The position numbers and the translations under genes were made by a program. Positions 11,859 through 22,784 of a DNA stretch of 64,000 nt are shown piece after piece. The notes under the pieces are model-generated. The model was not told the origin of the DNA, made no database searches, and worked only from the letters and a program-made list of their open reading frames with translations. This DNA is from Gongronella butleri (lineage: Eukaryota; Mucoromycota; Mucoromycetes; Mucorales; Cunninghamellaceae), in contig JAIWZP010000003.1 in assembly GCA_025201375.1 (NCBI GenBank), positions 1,116,001 to 1,180,000 of the forward strand, given 5' to 3'. Numbering within the stretch: the stretch's first letter is position 1; each line of letters starts with the position of its first letter.

Positions 11859-13396
11859 TCACACATTGGTCTCATTCCTGGCTTGCTGGAATTCCAGACG
11901 CTTCTTGGCTTGGAGAGCCTGTTGCACGGTCGCCATGTGCTCATGCTGACGGCCATGGTCTATTGCCTTTTTGTACATTTGCACAGCCTTGGCTGGCTCT
12001 TGTGTTTGCTAAATCAACAAAAAAAAAAAAAAAAAAAAAAAAATCGAGAACAATGAGCCATCGTTCATCACGTGTCACATGTCGATCCCATTTTCTCCCT
12101 TTAGCTCCATTTTTACCTCAAAGACCATGCCAAGATTGAAGAGCAGCACACCGCATGTTTCGTCACATACCGCCTGGTCACTGTTTTGTTTGCCCGTGTT
12201 TGGATTGTCGGCCAGGTTGATGCCCTTTTCTAACCATTGCTTGGCCTCGATGAACTCGTTCATCGACACGTACGACTCGGCAAGATTGTTCATCAGCGCC
12301 GTCGCCTGACAATTCGCCATCCCGTTCAGCGCAAGTGCGCGCAAATACAGGTGCGTCGCGTAGCTACACAAAACGAAAAAAAAAGGGTCAGGCTATTTTC
12401 GTGGCACTTTTATGTTGTCAATTTGTACCTGTATCGCTTTCGTGCGGCGTAGAATTGGCCCAATGTCGCGAGAGCGACGCCCACGTCGTACTTTGTGAGC
12501 CAATCAGGCAAATGTTCCTGGTCAAACAAGACGGTGTCCTTTTGGGCGTCTGGCGACGCGCGCTGCGCATGCTGCTCGGCGGTTGCGAGATCCTGGCTAT
12601 ACCCCGTCGCGGCATCGGCGTCGTTTCCGGCGCGCGTCGCTGTCTTTTGCTTGTTTTCGTCATTTGTCGACCCAAGCAAGTGTTCGACGGCGGCCACATA
12701 GTATTTTTCAGCCTCCTGGTCGCGGTGCAGCGAAGCGTGCACATCGCCGAGCTTGAGACACAGACCAACGGCCTTTTTCTGCTCCAAAACCGGCAATGTG
12801 TGCCAATCAATGTCAAAAATGGCCTGGTCCGGCTTTTTATCGTCGGTGCCATGTTGTTCCAGGCCCATGAGGTGGCGGAGCGCGAGGATGAGCGTGGTGC
12901 GCGCCTCGGGCGTGCGGCCAAGGCGGTCCAAAAGCGTGCCCCACTGGATCAGAATGCCTGTGAGCGGCGCACCGTCGTGATCCATGCCATTTTCCACGAC
13001 CAATGCCTCCCTGTACGCGTGCTCAAAGTACGACAGTGCGACCGACGGGTCCTTGCGCTCGTAGTAGAGCGCCTTGCGCAGCGGCGTGCGCACGTTGGGC
13101 GGGTATTTCTGGATATCCGACGAAAAATGGTAATACAGCCCGACGCCAAGGCATGCAAACCCAAACCCGATCAGAGCCAGCGGGAACGGAGGCAGCTTGA
13201 TCGTGCGTGTGCCGCTGCTGCTGCTGTAAAAACGGGCGATACCCGCTTGTTGGCCACCTCGGCTCGACGACATGGCAAGCATGGGCGACGACACAGGCGT
13301 CAGTGCCACCCGCATGTGCATGCCAGGGCACAGCGCTCGCCGCGCAGTGAGTGCAGACCGATGGGTCACAAAAGGAGTGACGAGACGTCGCGACAT
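11859..13396 (-). CDS. mitochondrial TPR protein, Mgr3-like
   Basis: Three exons on the minus strand, 13396-12429, 12363-12117 and 12008-11859, give 454 residues; both introns are GT-AG. The N terminus from MSRRLVTPFVTHRSAL is rich in Arg and Ser without acids, like a matrix-targeting presequence. One membrane segment follows around PPFPLALIGFGFACLGVGLY. The rest is helical with tetratricopeptide-like repeats, for example around FEHAYREALVV, AEKYYVAAVEHLLG, HLYLRALALNGMAN and AVQMYKKAID. This layout matches yeast Mgr3, an inner-membrane TPR adaptor of the i-AAA protease Yme1; that role is inferred from architecture. A further in-frame ATG lies 66 nt upstream (13462), but it would add a hydrophobic leader before the presequence, so the inner start is preferred. 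Confidence 0.85.
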
Positions 13397-13994
13397 AAAG
13401 GACTGAAAAAGCGAAAATAAAGAGAAAAAAGGCAGCAAGGCCAAGACCCAAAAACAGGGCAAGCCCTGTCAAATACAAAGCCCGCCTGCTGCCCCTGTCA
13501 TGCAAAATTCAGCAGCGCGTCTTGCGCGCGACACACTGCATTGATGCGCACGTACACAAATAAAAAAAAAAAGAAACATGAGTTCATTTGACAAGGCCCA
13601 AATCTGGCGATACAGTATGATTCTGTAATCTGTATGATATGATATCGTACTTCATACAATCATAGCAAGGATGAAGATGTGCCAGGCCGAACTTGGCCAG
13701 CGGTCACCAGTGACCTGACAAACTCTCAGAAAAAAAAAAAATCGATATGATACTGTACTGTACTGTACAGTATCATACCTTCATATCATACGTAAAAAAT
13801 GATGTCAATTTTCGCCATATCGTATTTCCGTTTTATGATACTGAGTACAATCCTTACGTAGAGGGACGCGCAGAATTGCATTTCTTCGCCTTTTCGCGAG
13901 ATCGCGACTCCCATGGATTGCATTGTTATCATAGTTCTCAGTTGTTGTGCTACTGTTGTATTGTCGCATGCACCGACACTTTTTTCAAGCGTCT

Positions 13995-14650
13995 ACTGTA
14001 GCAAAAGTTTACCTTTGGAAAAGGTGTTTTTCAGACTTTACCGGCTGCAGTGCTTCCAGAAATTTTTTTACAGCCTGCTCGCCCGCCAATGAAACCTGCG
14101 TCACGGCGTGAACTCTAGCCCAGTGCTGAAGGCGGACCCGCCCGATTTTTTTTGGATTCGAAAATGCCAAAAACCACTTATTTGTACTATTTTGCATTCA
14201 TCTGTTCACCTGCATGGTTGACCCCGCTCAAAAATAGCTGCGTCGCATTCAGCGCAAAAATTGCAACAAAAAAGCTTAAGCCCCCAAAGCGCTACGACCA
14301 CTTTTCAAAAATTCAGGGGTCACTCAGGGGTCACACATTTCAATCTCAGAAAATGCCAAATTTGTGATTTTCGAACTCCGAATGATCAATGCGTTCCAAA
14401 CAGGTAACTTCGATAATTTGCATTTGGCAGACAAAATGACAAGTCGCCCCATCGTAAGAAACAAACCCAAAGAGCGACGCATGAACGGCGATCGACTGAG
14501 AAAATTGTCTACGTACTTTGGGCAGGATTTTTATGCAAAAATTTAAGGTTTGACACTTCCAAATTAAGGTGGTGATGGATTGCATACTGTAGAATTTTTA
14601 TTATTTTATTTTTTTTACTTTTTTATTTGGCACATTTTTATACAGTATGA
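13995..14650 (+). repeat. dispersed repeat B, copy 1
   Basis: About 650 nt that closely match 35110-35765 on the same strand. Shared landmarks include CAGCCTGCTCGCCCGCCAATGAAA-like sequence, AGCGCTACGACCACTTTT, the doubled CAGGGGTCACTCAGGGGTCA, GAACGGCGATCGACTGAGAAAA, and a T-rich right edge. No ORF with family signatures is present. Both copies are embedded in TACWGTA-rich DNA, which suggests they inserted in, or carry, the same sequence environment. Confidence 0.75.
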
Positions 14651-15304
14651 GATTTTGTCAGGATTCGCCGTTCCGCGCGCCCCGCGTTCCCGACATGTTC
14701 CACGACGCCTTCTTTTGACCTCCTCCTCCTTTTTCCTTTTTTTTTTTCTTTTGCGTGCAACCGTGCATCATCGCTCGCTTCTTCCTCATCTCACTCGCTC
14801 TTCACGCCACCATCATGATCATCCGCCCTTGCCCTGCTGACTCTCTGCCCCCTTCTTCTTCTGGCTTGCCGCCGCCGCCCATGAATGCCTTCTTTCCTTG
14901 TCTCGTTTGCCTCGCGCGTGCCCCACTTCTTTGGCCGCGCTCTCTTTCGTTTTTTTAGGAATACTGTAATTGCTTGACCATCAAGCTTCCGCCGCTGAAT
15001 GACACTTTGTTGGAAGCCCGACTGGGCAATCCCCATCATCGGCTGCCTAGCTACAGTAAATAAAGTATGATACGTACAGTATTATATTATGATACTGTAC
15101 CGGTATACTGTACCGGACTACCGGTATTTAAGCAGCCTCCTCTAGTCCTCTTCTTCCCCTTTATTTCCCCGCCGCCCCTTTTTTCCTGGCCTCTTTTTTT
15201 CCTTACTACTACTGTGCGTCCTGATCATTTCTTCCCTGTTTGCCGCACCACCACCGCCCCCTGTCCCTTTCTTGTTTTCCAATAAAGCCATTGTCCGAAT
15301 CATC

Positions 15305-15631
15305 ATGCACCACCACAGCCCATCGCCAAGGCATCGACAGCGCCGTGGTGGTGAGAGCCTTTCCTCGTTTGACGAGGAATTGCTCGAACTGCTGCTGCTG
15401 GGCATTGAGGTCGATGCCTCCACGCCAGCAGCCCCCGCGCATGCATTGTCCCCGGTCATGAGTCATGACGCCCGACGGCCCGAGGTCCAGCAAATGATGA
15501 TGAGGGAAAAGGCGAAGAAAGGATGCGCTATCATATCCTTTCATGTACGGTATGGTACAGTACGTAATAATAATACAGTATCGCGATTAAAACGTAAAGA
15601 CCTGGCGACGACAGCAGCAGCCATTGTGTGA
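15305..15631 (+). CDS. possible small protein, unrecognised
   Basis: An open frame of 108 codons starts 180 nt after TATTTAAG (15125-15132) and a T/C-rich leader, so it has a promoter-like context. It begins with His and Arg-rich sequence, contains an acidic-hydrophobic patch DEELLELLLLGIEVDAS, and then becomes unstructured. No family is recognised. It ends in TACWGTA-rich DNA. It may be a relic or chance ORF. Confidence 0.2.
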   Translation: MHHHSPSPRHRQRRGGESLSSFDEELLELLLLGIEVDASTPAAPAHALSPVMSHDARRPEVQQMMMREKAKKGCAIISFHVRYGTVRNNNTVSRLKRKDLATTAAAIV

Positions 15632-16839
15632 GCACTTGAGCAGGGCTTGATTATTAGCCGGGCTAGGCAAGTACCCGGCCATCTTCTTCTGGTACGTTGC
15701 GATTTATTTGCATCGCGTTTTTTGCTTCTTTTGTCATAATTTCTTTTTTTCTTTATATGATATGATATCACAACTTGTGAAATACAAGTCCAGACACGGC
15801 CAGCACGTCTGACTTAGGGTAATACTGTAATTGCACATTCTCTTTCATATGGACGTGTCCATTTTGATTTTTACTGTAGTTTTTTTACATAAAATGAGAT
15901 CACGGCATCACGCTACAGTACGTAAGCAGCAAATACAACATCAAATCCGTTGCCGTGGAGAACATCGATGTTGAAAATTTTTGTACTGTAATGTTTGAAC
16001 GACTCTTATGATGCAGTACAAGAAGTACAGTAGGCAAGCGCACAGTACAAATTAAAGGCGGTCACGCATCAGGCAAACAAACGCTTTCTTGGGACTGACG
16101 ACTGAGCATTCCGACGATTCGCGAAAAAATTAACATCGCTGGAAAATTGATGGGTTTACCATCAACTGGTCCTCCAAGCTTGGGACCAGATGCGTAAGTT
16201 TCTGAGGAAGCGCCAGTTTCATACACAGGCGTACAGTAGCAATTGGTGCCCTTTGAGTCAGACTCATGAAAATGTTGAATTTATCGACAATAGGTCTGAT
16301 GGACCCCTATTTTTTACTTTGTTCCTTTTTCCTTTTCAATGCGGCCCATGCGCGAAAGACTCAACTCGGGTTGATTTGGCAAAAGTTAAGGGCCAAATGA
16401 ATGACCCTAAGCTTGTTGCGCGAGTCGGTCTCGATCCTCTCGAATTGTTCTTTTTCCCTGCGGCCAATCGTAATATTAGATGCATGGCGATCCATGGTCG
16501 CTTCTCGGATATCACGGCAATCTGTGCATGTTCACGGCACGGCACAACTCGTGGCAAAAGGACGTGGTCACGACTCGCAAGCAATTCGTTCCTGCAAATG
16601 CATTTTACACGTGTTAAGACTGCCTTTTCCTCCTTGTACGGAATTGCCATGCTGCGCCGCAGCAGCTACTTGTATTTTTTTGTCGTAAAATAATTGGGAT
16701 TTAATTGTGACATGGGTATGATTTACTACAAGAGAGGGATGAAAAGGGAGGGGGAGGGGAAATCACAGACAAGAAATCAAATAAAGTGGGGATGTGGGCC
16801 AAGGGTTGGCCGGCGAAGGGGGAGATGAGCAAGGGGGGT

Positions 16840-17751
16840 TCAATGATTGAAAATAGGAGGGCGCGCGGTTGGCGGGGGTCGCTGTGTTTGTGTTTTTCCT
16901 AGTTTTTGCTCGTGTTGTGCAAGGACGGTGCCATCCATGTCCTGGATGCGTATGGTTGGCAATTCCAGGTAGTCATGATCAAAGGAGAGTTGCAAGGTGG
17001 GTGTTGCGACTTCCGAATGGTTGCTGCTGGGATTGTCATTTGGGCTGTGCAATTCAACAGACGGCATCATGCATGTATCGCCGTCGGCGTCATCATCGTC
17101 CTCCAGCCGAAAGTTGTTGAGGCTGCTCGCGTCGTCCATGGCGTGGTCGCCGTCCTCATCGGCATCCACCATCGTCAGCGCACGCAGCAGATCGGACGCC
17201 ATGACCGCCTTGTTGGGAGGCGATTCCTCGCGCGATCGCCACGCGTCACACGGCTCGCCAGGCGGCGAAATCAAGAAATTCTTGCCTGGATCCGGCACTT
17301 GCAGCGATAATCGGCTGCGATCGGGGTCAATGGGGTTGTGCTAACAATGTCATTTTAAAAAAAAATGAGCAATTCGTTCGTTTTGTCCGTCCATGGAATG
17401 AATGGGGGCTTTTACCTGGCCAAAGTAAACACGGATCGGCAGATCGTACACGGGGAGGCGCATATCGCGCTCTTGGAATACATGGTCGTTCCAGCCCAGG
17501 ATGAGACTTTCGCCGTGTTGCTCGGTCCAATACACGTGTGCGCGGTCCATGGCGGTCTTGGCGGCCAGCGCACGCTGCGTTTCGCAGTAAATGACCATGA
17601 GTCGGCCAAAGCTCTTCATAGGAATGAACTGATGGAGCGTGCCAAAGGCGGCACACTGAGAGCGTATCGTCTCGAGGGCGGCGGTGCTCGTCAAAAACAC
17701 TTTGGGTATATCAGGGATGATCAGCGTGTTGGTGGCTATCGTGGTAACCAT
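16840..17751 (-). CDS. calcipressin (RCAN/Rcn1), calcineurin regulator
   Basis: Two exons on the minus strand, 17751-17416 and 17340-16840, are joined in phase 0 across a 75-nt intron; 278 residues. The N-terminal half is an RRM-like fold with FGRLMVIYCETQRALAAKTA and the strand IRVYFGQ, which the intron follows directly. Then comes the family hallmark FLISPP (134-139). Canonical calcipressins read ISPPxSPP, but here the second half is GEP, so the second phosphorylatable Ser-Pro is missing. An acidic linker is followed by PTIRIQ (240-245), close to the PxIxIT calcineurin-docking consensus. Calcipressins bind and tune the Ca2+/calmodulin phosphatase calcineurin. The family call is firm; the effect of the altered SPP motif is unknown. 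Confidence 0.93.
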
Positions 17752-18504
17752 GGCAAAAAAAAGAAATAAAAAAAAAGGCCAAGGAGGGTAAAAGAAAGAA
17801 AAGAATAAAGAAAAAAGAAAAAAAGAGAGAGCTACGAAAAAAAAGGAAGAAAAAGAGGTTGAAGAAAGAGAGGTAGGGTTTCAGACCCCACAATGGCCGC
17901 TCAAATGCTTCCAATTCCCCAGCCGCGTGTGGCAAAAAAAAAAAAAAAAAAAAAGAATTCGCTTAAGCGCGCATTGGGGGCGCCAATGGCACCCGAGCCT
18001 AAGCTGATTTTTCGATTAAAGAATCATCTGCCCTGTTGTTTCATCTTGATTGATTTGTGCGACAAATACGGGTGCGCGAACACCCAAGCGGGATGAGCCA
18101 AAGCAAGAGACAAATGGGGCTGCATCGTGCCGATCTGTGTGTATGTCTTGGCCTCCATCCATGGAGAAATAAAAACCCATTACTTTGAGCACGTTTCTTC
18201 ATTTTCGCTTTCCCGCCATAAACAAGCACATCTTGTCCCACCATGAACCTTCAGCAAAGAAACTGGCGACGCGTAAAAAAAAAAAAAGAAAGACTCAAAA
18301 AAAGGTAACACTGTACACGCTTTTTATTTGAAATTTACTATCATATGGATTAGTCGATGGAACACGACGCGCAGGGGGGGGACGCGGGTGAGGGACAAGG
18401 AGAAGCAAAGGGAGGGGCAAAAGGGCGGGGGAGGGGGGTAATTAGCAGTAGTACACGGCTCCATGGCGAGGAAAAAAAACAGAAGTAACAAAAAAAAAAA
18501 GAGA
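17752..18504. other. intergenic spacer upstream of calcipressin
   Basis: Holds the calcipressin promoter (A/G-rich on the + strand, that is T/C-rich in gene orientation at 17752-17870). It also holds the 3' flank of the membrane-protein gene, with AATAAA on the minus strand at 18328-18323. No gene is seen. Confidence 0.5.
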
Positions 18505-20034
18505 TTATGTGGATGACGGCGGGTCGAATTGCACAGTGCTCAACAGATGTGGCCTCTTTCCGACTTGCTTCATGAGTGTGCCCTCGGCCTCCAATTCCTT
18601 TTTGAGCAGCAATTCGCTTGCCAGTCGGCGCTGCATTTCTTCCTCGTCCTCTTTGACTGTTTTCTTGACATTGTCGTCGTCGGTGGTGTCATTTGGCTGG
18701 ACAACGTCGCTGCAATGCGGCCATTCGGGGCGGCGCATCCGCTGGCGGAACGTGTCGCCAATGAGTAGCGCATCGTTGGACGTTAATGGCGGATCTGACC
18801 GGCATGAGATGTTGCTCATGCTCTGGATCGCCTTGGGCGGCTGATACGCGACCGGCATATCCTGGATTGAGGATGAATATGTGACCTGCGGATCGTGTTT
18901 AAAGGGAAGCTGCCCACTGCTTCGGGGGTATATCGTGTTGCAGCTGTAGTTGTCGTCTGAAATTCGTCCAAAAAAAAAGCGAGGCAACAGCCCAAAAAAC
19001 AAAAAAAAAAACCACAAAATGCAATGCGGCGCGTCAGCAAGACTGGGCATCCAAGGGGCGAGGGGGGTAGAAAAGGAGACCTCCCTACATTTCTCTCTAG
19101 TTTTTTGTGTTTTTGTGTTTTTTTTGAACTTTTTCTTACCCATTGCGCCTTTTTCATTTTGATAGATGCGATTCTTGGCCTTGTAATAACGGTAAAAGGC
19201 GAGCACGGCAAAGCACAAGAGTATAAAAAGGATGACACTGCCAATGGCAATGACGGGGATGAGCCAAACGGAGAATCCGGGCGCCAAGGGCACAGCAGTG
19301 GGCCTGTTGGGAGTTGCGTCCGCCGTGTTGTTTTCTAATGCCACATCAAGCAAGCAAGCAACAGGGCAAATGAGTATCCCAAAATAAATAAATAAAAAAA
19401 AGGAGGATGGAGTCCCTTACCAGTGACCGTGAAGAGAATAGGAGAGGGCCAGACGGACTTTAGATTGTTCATCTCTTTGAATGGATTGATCCCTGATTCG
19501 AGGATGTAGAAGAGTGCATCGTGGTTTCCACCCGTGGTGTTGAGCCCCAGGGCAGGGCTGAACCACGTTCGATTCACGCGAATGGGGAATTGTCCAGTGT
19601 TGGAGATGTTGTGAAAGGCAATCACAGACTTTTTTTCGAATTGTTCAATGAAGAAAATGTAGATCGACAATGCATCCTGTGAAGGGAAAAAAAAAATACG
19701 GATGGGATCACGCGACACGATGCGGTGCAAAGAAAATGTCAGCTTTTACGGAGTCGTATGCATCATGCTGCCTTACCGAGGATGCATAGGTGGGGTACTC
19801 ATGATTCCACTCGGCAAGATAAGGATCTGCATTCTCAGTCCAATGATCATTGGCGTGGGGTGAGCATACATTGTCGGCGTTGCCATTGCGGCCACACGTT
19901 CCATCTACAAAACATCGTCAATGGTTCGCTTTTTGCTTTTATTTTGTCATGATCCTACTTTCAGCCGCAAGACCAAGAATTGGTGTGATGACGAGGGCTG
20001 CAAAAAGGCACGATGGTATCAATATCCGGAGCAT
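18505..20034 (-). CDS. secretory single-pass membrane protein, unknown role
   Basis: Five exons on the minus strand (20034-19959, 19904-19777, 19676-19421, 19334-19140, 18956-18505) give 368 residues. The N terminus, MLRILIPSCL then a hydrophobic stretch ending GLAA, is a signal peptide. The lumenal part (about 24-173) has Cys residues, a WNHEYPTY motif and Asn-X-Thr/Ser sites, including one created across the first intron. One membrane helix spans about 176-199 and is followed by FYRYYK, a positive stop. The cytoplasmic tail (about 200-368) is charged and carries a Glu/Lys coiled-coil-like stretch near EEEMQRRLASELLLKKELEA. This fits a type I protein of the plasma membrane or secretory route. 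I do not recognise the family. It shares a divergent promoter region with the MICOS gene. All junction phases agree, which supports the model. Confidence 0.8.
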
Positions 20035-20638
20035 GAGATCACGAAATCAAAGATCAAAGAAAATAAGCGCGTGTTTTGGCGAACAATGACAGAATTGACG
20101 CGTCGAGAGGGCGGAGATGAGGATGAGGATGCGCGAATTGGCTGTATCTATGAATAATTTTTAATGGCGACGCGCTCGTTGCCCTTGATTCTCGTACAAA
20201 AGAAAAAAAAAAAGAAAAAGTAAAGAAAAAAAAAAAGAAGGATAGAGTTACGCGACACACCGCACCATGTAAGAGGGCGACAAATAAGGAGGCCGTGGAC
20301 ACTGGGATAAGTTGTGTGCACCCGACAAATGCTGTGTGTCTGTCGACATGAGTTTAAAAAAAAAAAGGAGCAGGACCAAGGTGGATTTCCCAATGCGCCC
20401 AATATATAGGAGCAACACGCAAGCAATTGAGGGGTGAGATTCAGGCAAGACATCCCCTCTTGTGTCACGAACAAAGACCAAAAGAAAAAAGTTGCATGAA
20501 AAGGTCCGGGGGTCGCCGGGCGGACGCCTGTCACAACCCCGCCGCACTCCGAAACAGATAGAAAAACAGGGATTTGACGAGGGTGTCCCCGCCTAGATTT
20601 TTTTTTCTTTCTCTTCCTCTTTCACTGTCTTGATTGAT
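20035..20638. other. divergent promoter region
   Basis: About 600 nt between two divergent start codons (membrane protein on the minus strand, MICOS subunit on the plus). Short T/C-rich leaders are seen on both sides. No gene is seen. Confidence 0.45.
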
Positions 20639-20895
20639 ATGTTCTCGCCCGTGTTGAAACGATCGGTAGGGCTAGTTGCCTATAGACCTTTTGAGCAATT
20701 GAGCTTAAAAATTCGATTTTTTTTGTATTTTTTAGCTGACGGTGGCTGCCGCTGGCGCTGCCTTTGTGCACACGATGCCCACGGCGCACGCCGAAGAATC
20801 CTCGATGCCACGCCAAAAGGTAAAAAAAAAAAAAAGTCTTTGTCATTCGCGCCCACCAATGGCATTTTTTACGAAAAAGACGTTTACACGTGCCC

Positions 20896-20931
<36 letters not shown>

Positions 20932-21818
20932 CTGAGCATCTACGACGAGCCCGAGCCCAAGCGCGTCGTGATTGAATCACCAACCAAGCTCGAGGAGCAT
21001 GTCGCTGTCGCGCAAAAATACGTGGATGATGCCTTGGAGGAGGGCAAGGTAAGAAATTTCGTCCATGTTTTTTTTGCTTGCGCACAACTGGCCCATGCGT
21101 TTCAATTGGCTCATGAGCGATGCATTCTCATTTTTTTGTTTTTTAGACGCACGTCGACTCGCTGCACAGCCAGGTGCGCAGCGTGGAGAACGATATTCGC
21201 GCGACGATCAACGACATCATTGCCGAGGACGAGGAGGTGCTGCCCAATGCCGTGTACATTGGTGTTGCCGCCTTGGCTGGCACCATCATTGCTCGCAACC
21301 GTGAGTGCCACGCGAAACAAAAAGGAGACCATGAGCAACGATTGACCCTTTTTTTTTTTCTTTTTCTTCTTTTTTTCGAATATTTTATTTGGCGCCAGGC
21401 AACATTGTGCTTCGATTTTTGACGTCGACGGCGATGGCGGTTGGCACGTCGTACTATTTGTTGCCCAAGACGACGCACAACTTGGCGGTGCAGCTCGAGA
21501 AATTGGAACGAAAATACCCAGAACTTGCCAAGGCTCACGACTCGGTCAACGATGCGGTCAATGACGCGCGCAAGCAGATTGACGACACCCTCGACTCATT
21601 AAGAGGCCAATTTGGCCAGCAGGTCAAGGAGTCCACCGATGCCGCCTTTGCCACCACAAAGGAAAAGGTCGAGAGCATGTACTCGACGCGATCCAACGTA
21701 AAGATGCCGCCGCCCCCCCCAAAAAAAAACAAACGATAAAATCAGGAGATAGGCAACTCACTTTTTTTTTTTTTTTTTTTTGTAGCCCGGCGTCGAAGAA
21801 ACGTTGAAGAAGAACTAG
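20639..21818 (+). CDS. MICOS subunit MIC26/MIC27 (apolipoprotein O-like)
   Basis: Six exons (20639-20665, 20736-20819, 20932-21048, 21147-21300, 21399-21697, 21786-21818) give 237 residues. The tiny first exon encodes MFSPVLKRS. With exon 2 it makes a basic, Ala-rich mitochondrial leader ending near AHAEE. A charged amphipathic helix follows (KLEEHVAVAQKYVDDALEEG), then two hydrophobic segments, NAVYIGVAALAGTIIARN and LRFLTSTAMAVGTSYYLLP, with the Gly-rich pattern of the apolipoprotein O family, then helices. Such proteins sit in the mitochondrial inner membrane and help form crista junctions. The last exon adds PGVEETLKKN. Without that last splice, translation would end only 42 nt further into the intron, giving a Pro/Lys-rich alternative tail. 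The intron before exon 3 ends in about 29 T. Confidence 0.88.
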
Positions 21819-21942
21819 ATTGTAAAAAAAAAGGACATAACATGCTCATGAAATCCGCCTCCTCCCTTCCTTCATATCCTTTTCCCTGTCGCGTCATTAT
21901 GCCACCATCGTCCCACTCTCCCTTTAGACACAACACGCTTGG

Positions 21943-21948
21943 AATAAA
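21943..21948 (+). terminator. AATAAA polyadenylation signal
   Basis: AATAAA lies 125 nt after the MICOS stop. It falls inside the 180-nt gap separating that gene from the convergent macro-domain gene. Confidence 0.5.
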
Positions 21949-21998
21949 AGAAAAGAAAAGCTTATTTACTTGAGGTATGATTTGAGAAAAAGATGGGT

Positions 21999-22784
21999 TC
22001 AGCAAGGGAAATAGCGTGGCAACAGCTCTACGTAAACCGAAGAAAATGGTGAATAAAAAGCGCGTCTTGGCGCGTCTTGGCGCGTGTTTTTGCTGGTTCT
22101 TACGTCTGTACGCCTCATAATCGTGCGGCTGGTACGTGCAAAACACGACCTCGCTGATGCTGGCGCCACTGATATCATTTTCCAAGAAATTCTTCACGGT
22201 GGCAAACGCAATTTGCGCTGCCTGGAAGTGATCGTAGCCCTGAATGCCCGTGCCAATGCATGGAAAGGCAATCGAGTGGTATCCGTGCATGACCAGCTGT
22301 CGCAGACTGTTTTTGTAACACTCTTCAAGCAAGGCAGGGCCTTGCGTTCTGTGTGGCACCGCCGTGTGGATCACAGCTATAAATAACAAAATGAGCAAAA
22401 GAAAAAGAAGACCCTTGCTTACAATTGTAACTTGTTGTGCTTACCATTGGCCTTCAGAAGATTGTAGCTAGGGGTGGTGATGGCCTCACCAAGCTTGATT
22501 TTGCTGCGCGTGCGCAGATCATTTTGCAAAAGGGGCCCGCCTGCTTGCACAATGATGCCGCTGAGCGTGCCATTCATCTCAATGAGCTCCTTGTTTGTGG
22601 GATTCACAATTGCATTCACCTGCAGCGCCGTGATGTCTTCACGACTATCATGGCCAACAAGAAAAACAAAAAAAATTAGGACGTGAGCGCGCCTGCGTGC
22701 CAAAAAGGGAGACCAGAGCCAAATTGCTTACACGACGTGGATCTTGGGACGATTGTCCACACCGAAATTTAACATGACACCCAT
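21999..22784 (-). CDS. stand-alone macro-domain protein, macroH2A-like
   Basis: Four exons on the minus strand (22784-22732, 22644-22445, 22376-22104, 22027-21999) give 184 residues that are almost wholly one macro domain. Motifs are EDITALQVNAIVNPTN (20-35), AVIHTAVP, the nucleotide-binding loop IAFPCIGTGIQGY, and a terminal LLPRYFP. Macro domains bind ADP-ribose and some hydrolyse ADP-ribosyl or O-acetyl-ADP-ribose groups. Here the usual NAAN and the Gly-rich VDGAIH segment of MacroD-type hydrolases are replaced by NPTN and GTLSGIIVQAGG, a pattern that resembles the macro domain of macroH2A histones, which binds without efficient hydrolysis. A binding role is therefore plausible but inferred. 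An in-frame stop lies just upstream of the chosen ATG; an extra 5' exon cannot be excluded. Confidence 0.85.

Larger units (their letters stand above)
13397..16839. other. AT-rich spacer with TACWGTA island 1
   Basis: No confident gene. TACTGTA or TACAGTA words are dense from about 13740 to 16240, for example 13751-13785, 14588, 14641, 14962, 15080-15115, 15555-15585, 15822, 15914 and 16232. They are often extended to GTACTGTAC, TACAGTACGTA or ATGATACTGTA. Repeat B copy 1 lies inside. This word is rare in the gene-rich segments. Confidence 0.6.

Noticed and set aside
12335..13420. Long + strand open frame of 361 codons
   Set aside because: Antisense to the first exons of the TPR gene, with low-complexity Arg-rich translation and no family match.
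13397..13462. 22-residue N-terminal extension of the TPR gene
   Set aside because: It is hydrophobic and would hide the Arg-rich mitochondrial presequence; kept only as an alternative start.
16190..16693. + strand frame of 167 codons
   Set aside because: No recognisable domain; mixed composition in repeat-rich AT spacer.
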